DNA of 64,000 bases from Campanula takesimana (lineage: Eukaryota > Streptophyta > Magnoliopsida > Asterales > Campanulaceae), in contig JAOWBW010000862.1 in the NCBI GenBank assembly GCA_026119855.1, positions 372,001 to 436,000 on the forward strand, written 5' to 3'. The position numbers and the translations under genes were made by a program. This document shows, in pieces, positions 30,528-42,515 of the stretch (position 1 is its first letter; each line of letters starts with the position of its first letter). The notes beneath the pieces are model-generated. The model made no database searches. It was not told the origin of the DNA and worked only from the letters and a program-made list of their open reading frames with translations.

Positions 30528-31496
30528 AAATGATCATCACTTGGTTCCCCAAAACAAGTATTTGGGTGTGATCATGAGTAATCATAGGAGAAAATCAAGA
30601 AAGTTGATAAGTGTTCCCTTTGGACCAAAATTGGTCATTTGGTGAATAAAATTGGAACTTTATCACCAAGATGACATTTTATGACTTAAAATCCTTCCAA
30701 GAGTCAAAATAACACATAAAGATTGAATCTTTATGACCCAAAAGTGGGATTTTGAGGCTAAACCAAAGAGGAAAGTGATGGACACTAAGGTTCCACCATC
30801 CTCATGATTATCATGGCCAAACAAGCATACCATTTACATGAATAAGGAATATAAATGACAATCAACAAGTCAATGAGTGTCTAGGTTTAGAACCTCTTCC
30901 ATACAAAGTATGGAGGGCACCTTGGAACTTCTCATAGCTTGGACAAGATAATAATATAATAGATAGATATGTAGTGCTTGATAATGGACAAGTCTTGCAA
31001 GAAACAAAAGGTGCTTGAAATGGACAAGTCTTTGCATGAATGAATAGTAAATACATGTATAACCAAGATATGAGAAATAAAATAGGAGTAAGAAGAAGAG
31101 AAAGGAGGGGGGAGGTGGCTTTACCTATGATGGTTAAGGCCAATCTTCCTTTCTTCTCTCCTTTTTTTGTATGTGATCACTCTCACTCTTTCTCTGTGGC
31201 AATTCCAGCAGAGTGACCTCTCTAATGTGTATTTCTCCCCCCCCCTGAAATGATCAGCAAGGGGTTCTATTTATAGGGACTGAGGGTGCCCAAACCAGTC
31301 ATACGGCTAGGCCCCTCTAGTCCCCAAAGCATCCGTACGGCTCAGCCTGGCGAGCTTCTGGATTTTTCTAATTTTATACCAGAGTAGCCCTGGAATTTAT
31401 AGTTTATCCTAGGGAGGTCTTGTCCTATTAGCTTATCCCTGAAACGGTGCTAAGGCTACCTCTAAGATAGGTCGGTTTCAGATTGGGGTACTTACA
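30528..31496 (-). repeat. LTR2 of element B, part right of copia E1
   Basis: Continues the LTR at the exact break and ends CTTACA. Its variants match LTR1 and not LTR3: TCCTTCC near 30691, GTCTAGG near 30878, AACCTCTTCC near 30891, GATAGATATG near 30961, GGTCTTGTCC near 31416 and GAAACGG near 31441. Its TATA box (minus strand) is at 31268-31275. Confidence 0.92.
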
Positions 31497-31689
31497 GAGC
31501 CCCTCGGAAACGTCGCTTCGAAGGAGCGGGGTTGTCGATAAAAATAAGCATCCCAATCTGACGGGACGACGGCTTTAACTGATTTTGGTTGCATGGCTGG
31601 ACCTAGTGGTATAGGATTCCTATGTATCCCGTTCGCGGGGAATCAAGCCTAACATAGTTCGGGGATACGCGGGGTTACTATGGTCCGCA

Positions 31690-32465
31690 AGGAGGCATGA
31701 CTCTAGGGGTCAGAGGCGAGACATGGTCAACTTGACTCTATTAGAGAGGGTCGACTTACATAAGGAAGCGTGACTCTAAGGGTCAGAGGCAGGACATGGT
31801 CAACTTGGCTCTATTGGAGAGGGTCGACTTACACAAGGAGGCGTGACTCTAAGGGTCAGAGGCGGGACATGGTCAACTTGGCTCTATCGAAGAGGGTCGA
31901 CTTACACAAGGAAGCATGACTCTAAGGGTCAGAGGCAGGACATGGTCAACTTGGCTCTACTGGAGAGGGTTGACTTACACGAGACATGGTCAACTTGGCT
32001 CTATATGAGAGGGTTGACTTACACGGGACAAGGAAGCGTGACTCTAGGCGAGGCAGAGGCGGGACATGGTCAACTTGGCTCTATCAGAGAGGGTCGACTT
32101 ACACAAGGAAGCGTGACTCTAAGGGTCAGAGGCAGGACATGGTCAACTTGGGTCTATTGGAGAGGGTCGACTTACACAAGGAAGCGTGATTCTAAGGGTC
32201 AGAGGCGGGAAATGGTCAACTTGACTCTATGGGAGAGGGTTGACTTGCTGGGGACATGGTCAACTTGATTCTATTAGATAGGGTTGACTTACACGAGACA
32301 TGGTCAACTTGGCTCTATTGGAGAGGGTTGACTTACACGAGACATGGTCAACTTGGCTCTATTGGAGAGGGTTTACTTACACGGGACAAGGAAGCGTGAC
32401 TCTAGGCGAGGCAGAGGCGGGATATGGTCAACTTGGCTCTATTGGAGAGGGTTGACTTACAAAGA
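31690..32465. repeat. Tandem array of 44/73/80-bp units, internal region 2 of B
   Basis: Same order of units as 13075-13850, displaced by 18,615 bp, with scattered single-base differences (for example GGAAGCATGAC near 31911 against GGAAGCGTGAC). No unit has been gained or lost since duplication. Confidence 0.9.
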
Positions 32466-32469
32466 CGGC

Positions 32470-33305
32470 CGGGTCAAAACATTCGAGTCAACTCCACCTT
32501 TGGGGAGTTTGACGGGAAAGCTGGTCTTACGTCCCTTTAAGGACTGCCGGGACAAAACATTCGAGTCAACTCCACCTTTGGGGAGTTTGACAAAGGCAAA
32601 CTGGTCTTACGTCCCACTAAGGACTGCCGGGATAAAGGCTCTAGCCTATAATGACTATTCTGAGTCAAGGTTTGGTCAACTCCATCTTTGGGGAAATTGA
32701 TGGGAAAACTGGTCTTACGTCCCTCTAAGGACTGCCGGAATAAAGGCTCTAGCCTATAATGACTATTCTGAGTCAAGGTTTGGTCAACTCCATCTTTGGG
32801 GAGATTGACGGGAAAAATGGTCTTAAGTCCCTCTAAGGACTGCCGGGACAAAAAATTCGAGTCATCTCCACCTTTGGGGAGTTTGACAAAGGCAAACTGG
32901 TCTTGCGTCCTACTAAGGACTGCCGGGACAAAACATTCGAGTCAACTCCACCTTTGGGGAGTTTAACAAGGCAAACTGGTCTTACATCCCACTAAGGACT
33001 GCCGGGACAAAACATTCGAGTCAACTCCACCTTTGGGGAGTTTAACAAGGCAAACTGGTCTTACATCCCACTAAGGACTGCCGGGACAAAACATTCGAGT
33101 CAACTTCACCTTTGGGGAGTTTAACAAGGCAAACTGGTCTTACATCCCACTAAGGACTGCCGGGACAAAACATTCGAGTCAACTCCACCTTTGGGGAGTT
33201 TAACAAGGCAAACTGGTCTTACATCCCACTAAGGACTGCCGGGATAAAGGATCTAGCCTATAATGACTATTCTGAGTCAAGGTTTTAATCTAAAGGGGTC
33301 ACTCT
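32470..33305. repeat. Tandem array of 79/80/108-bp units, internal region 2 of B
   Basis: Counterpart of 13855-14690 with the same succession of units and a few substitutions (GGGAAAAATGG near 32811 against GGGAAAACTGG). Confidence 0.9.
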
Positions 33306-33679
33306 GGGGACGAAGGTTTTTTAACCTAAAGGGTCACTCGGGGGACGAAGATTTGGTCAAGCCTACACTGCGGGATGGTTGACACATTTTCTTGATACCG
33401 GGAAAGAGCCTAGGGGTGACCTTGAAGACTCATTGTGGACAAAAAGGGTCCAAGACTTTAAAAAAAATCATTTTGAGGGGAGATCAAAAGCATTTTGCTT
33501 GAAACATTGTCTTTGATAAATGATGCCAAATGGCCAAATTTGAGAATGCTTACTTTTGAAGGCAAACCTTTATCGAAACATGTTTAGTCAAATTTTGGTT
33601 TTAACTTAACCGCGAGGTTTATATGCATAAAGTCCTTTTGAGCTTTGTCCATTTCTTAGGAGCGGTCGGGAGTAGAGAA

Positions 33680-34090
33680 ACCTCTTGTTGTCGATGTCGG
33701 GGTAGCCCCATGTCCTTATTCCTATTGATGGCGACGTAGCCCCAATGTCATTGGATGTGTCGGGGTAGCCCCATGTCCTTGTTGCTGTTGATGGTGGCAT
33801 AGCCCCTATGTCATTGAATGTCTCGGAGTAGCCCCATGTCCTTGTGGAGGTAGCCCCAATGTCGCCTTCGACTTTTGATGTTGGCGTGGACCCGTTGTCG
33901 TCTCGCGGCCTTTGATGATGTTAGGAACCCATCCCTTTTTTTCATGATGCACTCTTTCTTTTGCCTAGGCCGCCCTTTTCGGGTTTTCAACCTAGCGGGC
34001 ATCTCTTTTGCGTCTTTTATGGCACACCCTGTTTTTTGCCTAGGCCGCCCTTACGGGTTTTCAACCTAGCGGGCTACTTTTTTGGTGCCT
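33680..34090. repeat. 62-bp units and 75-bp pair, internal region 2 of B
   Basis: Counterpart of 15065-15475. One extra T near 33941 and a different length of the following poly-T run shift the copies by a base. No coding feature was recognised between 33306 and 35518 apart from these. Confidence 0.75.
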
Positions 34091-35518
34091 TTTTTTTTTT
34101 TTTTTTTTTTTTTATAAGTGATCCAGCCGACTTGATAGAACGAGGACTTAATATATCTTTTGGAGGAGACATGCAAGGGCCTTTATTTAGGCGGGAGGGA
34201 GTCCCTTTATTTTGGTGAACAATGTATTATCATGGAACGGGAGGAAGCCCTTGCTCGACAGAATACAAGTGTTTAGCTCTTTCCTAAGATGTAGAGAGAA
34301 GAAGACTTGTTGAGACATTTGAAACTTGCCTTAGTTAATATCATCAAATGATTGCTGGAATGGACCATGTTTATTATTAAGTCAAGATTATAACAAGCAA
34401 TTAGCCTTAACATGTATAGATGTTGTGATCAATTAAGATTAAGATTCGATCAATGGCAAGATCAAAAGGTGTTTATGGGGAGATTGGTCATTATCTGGGA
34501 AATTGGTTATTAATAGGACCAAGGGAAGAGAACCGGGTCATTTTGGGAGGATCGAGGTTTGATGGATTCATTTCATGCTGTGACCGGACTCGAAGGTTGC
34601 CTACGTTCCCCTCAGTTTGAGGAGCTCAGGTCGCTGTAGTTCGGCCATGGGGCCTTCTTTTGCTGGGGTTGGTGTCCTTTCGAAGGATGTTGTTGCTTTG
34701 CTGTTGTAGATCGCTTTTCTTTGTGGTGAACTCCTCGGGATGTTCTTTGAGGTGGACTTTTGCAGTGAGCTTGGTGAGCTTTTGAGGTAAACTTCCTCTT
34801 TGCCAACATTCATTTGCTTTCCTTTTTTCCATTATCCATCTTTTTTTTTTTTTTTTTAGAGAGAGGGGAAACATTAGCCTCAACTTGCTATCTTGGACAT
34901 TGGCTCATTTGTAGCCCCTTGGTGGAATTCTATCACTTCTTACTTTGACTTCTGAAGATCTAGGAAGTCCTTTGCTTGGTTGCGCACGCGCGATTGTGGT
35001 TGAATCTTGGTGGTTGAGCAACAACATCCTCGCCTTTTCATTGTCTCGGGATGCCTTTGATGCGCATCAAGGATTTGTATAGGAAAGGTGTATCGGGTTG
35101 TGTATCGGGGTAGTGTATGAGGGAAGATTTGCCATTGATGGTCTCTTCGTGCCAATTGATCACAACACTTATTCATATCAAGATTAATCGTTTGCATTTA
35201 GCACTTTTCATTTGTGTTAGGTCCATTCATCCTTAATGAGTCGTCATTAACTAGTATGCTTAGAAGTCAATTCGTCATTTTGGTGACGTAGCAATCAATT
35301 GATAATAACAAGCTAAGCAATTTCAAGAGTAAACATATATTGCAAATAATGTCTCAAGTCTAGAGAGAAGAGAAGGAAAATGACTCCCTTATTTAGATAA
35401 CTTTGTACATACATGTCCAAGTGCGGAACTCTGTAAAAATAAAAAGACACGGTCCAGAATGGACTCCTTTTTTTTCTTTCTAGAACCTACGAGGCTGGAA
35501 GACTCACATTTTTTTTTT

Positions 35519-36013
35519 TTAAGGATGGGTCCCATAAAGCACGATGATCCATTTTCTTCCACAGTTGTTGGAGGGGTTGTCGGCGGCATATTCCATGTCT
35601 TCCACGGGGAACTCGGGTTCCATGTCGTCGGGAAAGATGTCGCGAGGCCTCCACTTGGCTTGGCGTAGCAATTGCTGGGGTCGTCTACTCATGAGGGCGA
35701 GTTGGGAGCTTGCCTGTTGGCAAAGCCTTTTGGTGATTCCCTTTCCAAAGTGCATAACCTTCGTGTATGGCACTTGACGAGGGTACAGTCTTCCATTTGG
35801 TGTAGCCACTCTCAGGCTCCTGAAGCTCGGGCCTCTTCTTATGGACGGTGTCCCAATTGTTTGGTCTTCCCGCTCATGTGTATGGTTGTCTCGGACGCCA
35901 ATTCGGATGTGGGCTCCTTGGACGATGTTTCCGGGGGACAAAACCGCAAAGGACTTTAGCATTTTAATCCTCAAGGTGAAATTATTAACCATGATTTGAG
36001 AAGCATGCTTCAT
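35519..36013 (-). CDS. Unrecognised ORF downstream of gag, internal region 2 of B
   Basis: Duplicate of the 164-residue frame at 16904-17398; the translation appears unchanged although one silent base differs near 35846. No domain was recognised. Same caution: possibly a displaced part of gag. Confidence 0.35.
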   Translation of the reverse strand: MKHASQIMVNNFTLRIKMLKSFAVLSPGNIVQGAHIRIGVRDNHTHEREDQTIGTPSIRRGPSFRSLRVATPNGRLYPRQVPYTKVMHFGKGITKRLCQQASSQLALMSRRPQQLLRQAKWRPRDIFPDDMEPEFPVEDMEYAADNPSNNCGRKWIIVLYGTHP

Positions 36014-36378
36014 TAGCGGATTAACCTTTTAGGAAAACACGACCTTTTATTTTGAGAAAGCTTGATCTCCATTTTTCTTTTTCTGAAAGACACACTTCTT
36101 GTTTTGGGTGAAAAACTCACACACACATTTTTGTAAACCTTTTGACAAGGCAAAAATGACAATAATAATCTTATTAATGAGAACTGACAATGGACCCAAA
36201 ATGGTCACCACATGGCATCAACCGGGGAATAAAGACTTTAACTAAACCTAACAGACATCTTAACCGACTTTCACTAAAGACTTATCACACGTCCTAACAA
36301 TGGACTTTGGCTCTTCCTAAAAGGGGGCGATGGAAGGGGTTTTGCAGCTCATCCTCTGTTACAGCAACCACAGCACCA

Positions 36379-37643
36379 TCAATTTCCCAAGCCAGGGCAT
36401 TCCAGCTTTCCTTGCGCGATTAACTTCCGGATGATGCGTTTCAGAGCGATGCAATCGTTGGTGTCGTGCCCATGGTAGTTGTGAAAGGAACACCATTCAG
36501 TTGTGTCGAGACGTCCCTTGGGGTTTGTGGGTTGGTAGTTGACAAGAGGTTTTGCAAGGCCTTGCCTAACCAATTTCTCAAATACCTTGCTTATGGGTAT
36601 TCTGAAATCCTCGTACCTTGTGAAATGGAGCTTGGCTCGGCCTTTGGCTTTTCGTTCATTGTTGACCGGAGCGTGGTGGGGATGAGAATCACCGCTACTC
36701 GATGCAAAGGGGTGCCCATCGAGTGTCCTTTCAAACTTATCTTCCATTTGCTTTCTCTTTCCAACAACGTGCCCAACTGAGGTGCAACATGAGGATTATG
36801 TGAAGGTGCATGGGTGTAGGCATACCCATATTCATAACCTTGGTGGCTTACAGGAATATACATTGGAGGCATGCAAGGAGCTTGTGGTCCAAAAGGTCTC
36901 GGACCATAGAAATGATATGGGTCTCCGTGGGATCTCATCGGGAAACCTGGTGGAGGCAAGTTGGTGATGCCGGTTCGGGTACCCATGTACGGTCTAAACA
37001 GTGACTGAGCTCTGGTGACTTGGTTGATGGCATCAAGCCGAGAAGGGATACGATCGGAAAAGTGTTGTGAGTATGATGCTCGGGACGTAACCGGTGTGGA
37101 TGGTGGTTTGTGGGCCTTTTGAGTGGATCGTGCTTGGGGTTTTATAGGAGGCGTCCCATGTGATATGGTGGATTTGGGACGAGGTAGAGTGAGGAGGATT
37201 TGGACGTGAGGCTTATTTTGGATGACGGCGCGTTGGGGCGAAGAAATGGGGGTCTCGGTATGAGGAGACGGAACTTGGTTGCAATTTGGAGGTTGGGCAA
37301 TTTCTACCTCTTATTCGTGGTCGGCAACTTTGGTGAAAGACCCATCAATTTGAAACAGAGCTGCGACACCTTTTTGTCTCATCGACTCATGAAACGGACT
37401 TTGCGTTTCTTTGTGGCTCCCTGTGATGACTTCTTTCTTAGCTCCAAGGGTTTCTAGAGCTCGGGGCAACTCTTCTTTTCTAGGGCTATCCGGGTTGTCT
37501 GCAACGTCATTTCTCAGGCTACTGTCCACTGAGGTGATCTTTCTGAGGTGCTGGGTCGGAGGAGTTGCAGTGACCGGGGAACCCTCTGATTCCACATGCA
37601 CCAGTCGGCGACATGATACTCTCTTCCACTTCATCTGAGCCAC
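36379..37643 (-). pseudogene. Gag of element B, internal region 2 (broken)
   Basis: Duplicate of 17764-19028 with the same three segments (37643-37311, 36986-36591, 36747-36379), the same TAA after VADHE and the same frameshift before the zinc-knuckle segment, so the damage predates the duplication. Differences are single residues (LETLGAKK for LETPGAKK; YIPVSHQ for YIPASHQ). Knuckle CSFHNYHGHDTNDC retained. Confidence 0.8.
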
Positions 37644-37949
37644 GGGGAAGACAAAAGGTAGCTTTAGGCTTGGATAAACACTGGGTGAATGTTTGCACGT
37701 ATCTTAGAATCCTCTATTTCGAGATATTTGACCGGACCGAAGTTGCCTACGTTCCCCTCAATATGAGGGAAGGGGTCCCACGCAATGAGAGGCTCAGGTC
37801 ACCGTAGTTCAAATGGGTTTAGAATCTTAAGAGGGAAGGACAAACACGGCTGACTTCTTAACGAGAATCCATCCAAGGACTTGGCTGACTTCCTAAGGGA
37901 CCATTCCTAGAATTTAACGGGGATCTTTGCGGGGACCTATGGTCTCAAC

Positions 37950-38435
37950 GGGGATCTTAACGGGGGTCTTGAAGGATAACATGGATCCTTCCAAAGACTC
38001 AACAGGACTTGACGGGGGTCTTGGAGGATAACATGGATCCTTTCAAAGACTTAACGGGACTTGACGGAGGTCTTGGAGGATAACATGGATCCTTCCCAAG
38101 ACTTAACAGGATTTAACGGCGGTCTTGAAGGATAACATGGATCCTTCCAAAGACATAACAGGACTTAACGGCGGTCTTGAAGGATAACATGGATCCTTCT
38201 AAAGACTTAACAGGACTTAACGGCGGTCTTGAAGGATAACATGGATCCTTCCAAAAACTTAATAGGACTTAACGGCGGTCTTGAAGGATAACATGGATCC
38301 TTCCAAAGACTTAACGGGACTTGACGGAGGTCTTAGAGGATAACATGGATCCTTCCAAAGACTTAACAGGACTTAACGGCGGTCTTGAAGGATAACATGG
38401 ATCCTTCCAAAGACTTAACAGGACTTAACGGCGGT
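37950..38435. repeat. Tandem array of nine 52-bp units, internal region 2 of B
   Basis: Counterpart of 19335-19820; nine AACATGGATCCTT words at 52-bp spacing. One unit reads GGCGGTCTTG near 38221 where the first copy has GGCAGTCTTG near 19606. Confidence 0.92.
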
Positions 38436-40048
38436 AACACTGGTTAGCGAAACAATGCAATCTATCAAAGACAGGAAGCAAAAACGGAGTAAGCTTATGC
38501 AACGTGTAATTACTTATTCATTCAACTTTACTTGAAACGCATTTTATTCCTAAATGGTTGGAAAAGATTTCTCTTCTTTTTCGCAACTGATCTAAATCCT
38601 GGATCAGTGGAGGCCATCACTACGCCTATAGACCCCTCGTTTTTCACCTGTATTGCACGCTCCCAAGGACGGACTATCCCGGGCGAGGGTCCTATAGGGC
38701 ACGTGGCTTCCACCGATCAAAAGAAGTGAACCTAGGGTCTAGTGCATCGTAAGGTTCCCAACATGCGGGTCATCCTAATCATGGTTAAGCCCCAGTCGGA
38801 ATCGAGACTTTTCCCGAAGGCTACACCGAAGGCTGCGCCGACATTCCGTCATGATCTCATTTTGAATGAGGCGTCTCGATCCTTGACCATGGGCTTAAGG
38901 ATGATTAAAATAACTCGTTCATTAGGGCTTAACGACACAGTGTCACCCTATCCTTAGTACATGGCCCTTGCTAATTGCGGTCGTCACTAACACACGAGTT
39001 GGAGGCTGGTTAGGCCACGCTTGCATTTCATCAAGGAGTCACAGCTCGGGCATTAACTCGGCCATAATTATCTTTGAGCACGTATCAAGGACGTGGTAAC
39101 GTGATCTAGACCAAAAACCAACCATAGTCACGGTATTTGTGTATCACGGACAAGTGTGGTTGACTCGGTTCGGAAGGGAAGGTGGGATGGACCCGTGCGC
39201 GCATCGAATGGAACAAGAGCACCCAACGAGCTGCATCGTGGCATCCACCCCGGGTTTAAAGGGTATTTGGAACGTGCACGGTCGAGTGCGCGTGGTGTGA
39301 AGTCATTCTATGCTCCTTTTTTAAATAAAAAGAGAGATTTTCAATTCGTTTTTCGATATCATGAGCATGGCATAAGCAAGATATGAACAAGTATGAAAAA
39401 GCATGGATTGAGCAATCTATACACAACAAATCAAGGAACATAAGCGGACAAAGGCCAAAACTTGTATATGTACCAAGTTGTGCACAACAAAGAATTTTGA
39501 ATCAAACTTTCGCAAAAGAAATGTTTTACATTGAAACCCTTTTGTACAAAGCAATTTGTGCACAACGAGAAGACTCAAGAAAACCCTTACAAAAAGGGGT
39601 TATGCACGACGAGGTTTAGGAAACCATTTTATTGACAAAAGATCATGCATAACCAAGTTTTATTACCTTTTAAAACCAAGTTTTGGCCAAAAGAATGAAG
39701 GTAATGTGCACAAGTAAGACTGTAAATTTGGAACCTGGACAAGTAGAAGCAGAGGGGGCAACCAGAATGTTGCAGCCCTGCACCAAACTGTTAATCGGCA
39801 ACATTCTGGTCCCTACCCAAAGTAGCCGTACGGCTAAAGAAAGAGGGTGAAGATTTTTCTCAGTTTCTCCAACTTCTGATCATCAAGCCCCAGTTTATTG
39901 TGTTTCTAGAACGTATGTACTCAAAACAGTTCAAACAGAAACAGAAAACACACACAAATATGCAAGAAGTCAACTAACGGGAACGGGAGTTTGACCCACA
40001 CAAGAATGCCCCCGAACCTTCTAGAAAGAAGTCCAAAAGCACTCCATG
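38436..40048 (-). other. Leader, internal region 2 of B
   Basis: Near-identical duplicate of 19821-21433, including AGCCGTACGGCT near 39824-39835. No gene seen. Confidence 0.55.
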
Positions 40049-40066
40049 TCCCCAGCGGAGTCGCCA
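40049..40066 (-). other. Primer binding site of element B, copy 2
   Basis: TGGCGACTCCGCTGGGGA on the minus strand, one base from LTR3 (40068). This copy is adjacent to the outermost 5' LTR and would be the one used by a transcript from LTR3. Confidence 0.8.
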
Positions 40067-40067
40067 C

Positions 40068-40608
40068 TGTAAGGATCCCGTCCTCGGGGGAGAAACAGGC
40101 GAGGTTCGCACGAGGACAAAATGCCAAACGCGGGAACCGGTTAAATTTAACGGAGTCGCCACATTTTGTTAATTTTAAACCCAACAAAATGACAAAGGTT
40201 TGAGTTCAAAGGTTCGGAGGTCAGGTTACAACTTGGGAGGAGTTTTTACGTCCTCTCAAGTTGCCTCGGACAAAGCCGAGTCTCCCTAAGTTAGTTAAAA
40301 TGTGCATACGTGTGTGTGTGTATTTAACGGAAAACTTCCGTCGTTCATTTTATTTGAGAAAACTCGGCTGAAAAGGGGGCCTTGAGTGATAAGATAAAGG
40401 TCAGAGGGCAAAACAGACAATTTTGCCCTCCTACCTAAAGTAGCCGTACGGCTGGAGGAGGCAATTCTGGGGTTTTACAGTTTGCTCAAGAACAGTCCAG
40501 TTCAGAACAGAAACAGGGTATTCTGTCTGAAGCTGGACAAACTGTTTGTGATCCCAGTTTTCAAGAAATCATTTTACAAGTTTTATAGCATCATTCCTAT
40601 GCTAAATA
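40068..40608 (-). repeat. LTR3 of element B, part left of copia E2
   Basis: Matches 21453-21993, including the decayed target copy AAATA (40604-40608). Private change: CTTCCGTCG near 40335 against CTTCTGTCG. Confidence 0.9.
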
Positions 40609-42117
40609 TGTTGGGTTTCCAAGTATCATGCGCAGCGAAATATAGCAATTAAATTTTTTAAGAAACCCAGAGCCATGGATCCGTTCATATGATTAAATCA
40701 AATACAACATAATGAATAAAGGATAAAACTAACCCTTGATGACTATCAAAGTTTTCTTTGGTCTTGGTGGAGAAACCTGAAGCTTTATCACGGACAAAAT
40801 CACGAACTTTGTAGATGATAAAATTCACCCTCTAGCGGTGTCCACACTTCGAACGAATATCAAGAGGCTCCTTGATCTTGGTTGCTAGACCAATAATTAT
40901 GAAACACACTTTCACAATTCAATAAAGAACTATATGGAATTTATTTGTGAATTATTTTGTTCCTCAATCAAGGATATCTTAGAACAAAATAAAATCTCTC
41001 TCAAACTCTTTGAGACTCACAAAAGCACTAGTAAATATGGTCTGGCCGAATTGGGGTTTTTATACACAATTAAGACCTATTCCAAATAGGTAACTTGTGC
41101 CAAAAACCTTTCCTAATCGAATTGGGAATTATTCAGCCGCCATACCGGGCGCTCGCCTGGTCCTACCCAGGCGCCCGCTTATTTGACCAGAAGGTCCAGG
41201 CCTTTTAGAAATCATTCAGGCTCCCGCCTGGTCCAACCCAAGCGCCCGCTTGGTTGACCAGGAAGCCCAGAATTTTCCAGAAATTCCTTGGAGGTCCTCC
41301 GACCCTAAATGCCAATATAGTCCTCTTATTTAAGATTCGATCTATTGTGTGTGACCCTCTAGGATTATACTAAGTTGGCAATGGGATAAAACATGATCCC
41401 ATACGATATGATTAGGTTCTAGCAAACCGTCATACCTACCCAAATAGTATAACTAGATACAAGTTCGCATTCCTTTAGAATATGTCACAATCCCTTTGTC
41501 CACGATGTCATTGAACACAAGTCATGGTCAAAAAGTCAACTTGTTTTGTTCAATACTTTCTCGATTCCGAATATGTTGATAATTCAAATGCTATTGATCC
41601 AATCAATCCATTTGAGTCCGGCCGAACATTTCATCAACATCATTCCTTCGAGGGGCCCAAGCTTGACATCTCTCCGTGGAGGGACAAATCCATTTAGCTA
41701 TTTATTCTTCCCAACGGGAATCCGATTATGCCAATCACACCCTTTATAACTACCGTGTTAAGGTAGCGTTTGAATATGTCAAACACAATGTTCATCAAGT
41801 GGAAGACTATAATAACTTCATCTCTAAGGATTCGAATGACATAACTAACATGAGATATATGTATGACATAGACCATGACATAAATCTCAAACAGTGGGTC
41901 ATGTCCAGTACCTTGTTCCAAACAAGTACCCATAAATCTAACATGATCATCCCATGATCATTTAGCCTTTATACTAGTGCTTAACAAGTACTAGGGACGA
42001 AGATTATTATAAGTAAACATGAACAACAATAATAATCAAAACAACTCTTTATTGATATGAAATAAATGATAACAATTACAACGTTTATTAAACGTGCCTA
42101 GGGATCCACTACCAACA
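40609..42117 (-). repeat. 3' LTR of E2
   Basis: TGTTGGG...CCAACA, followed by the reversed polypurine tract. Two of the GCGCCC sites are altered relative to E1 (GGGCGCTCG near 41149, GGCTCCCG near 41219). Confidence 0.9.
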
Positions 42118-42131
42118 ATCTCCCACTTGCC

Positions 42132-42503
42132 CTAGGCCCAATCTCCCATGTATCTAATACCCATGGACCTAACATGACCATCATGTTTAGCTTGTGGAAG
42201 GCCCTTTGTTAGCGGGTCCGCAACATTGTCATCAGTAGGTACTCTGCATATATTTACGTCTCCCCTATCAACGATCTCTCGAATGATATGAAAACGCCTA
42301 AGTATGTGTTTGGATTTCTGATGTGCTCTTGGTTCCTTTGCTTGAGCAATAGCACCATTATTATCGCAATAAAGGTCTATTGGATTAGCAATACTAGGAG
42401 CCACTTCAAGTTGAGTTATGAACTTCTTAATCCAAACAGCTTCCTTTGCAGCATCCGATGCAGCAATATACTCAGCTTCTATTGTAGAATCAGCGGTTGT
42501 ACT
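42132..42503 (-). CDS. Copia RNase H, C-terminal part, element E2
   Basis: Duplicate of 23517-23888, with EAEYIAASDAAK, YCDNNGAIAQAK and NVADPLTKGLP. It follows a TAA and, six codons away, a private TAG. Confidence 0.8.
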   Translation of the reverse strand, partial: STTADSTIEAEYIAASDAAKEAVWIKKFITQLEVAPSIANPIDLYCDNNGAIAQAKEPRAHQKSKHILRRFHIIREIVDRGDVNICRVPTDDNVADPLTKGLPQAKHDGHVRSMGIRYMGDWA

Positions 42504-42515
42504 TTACTTGGAACT

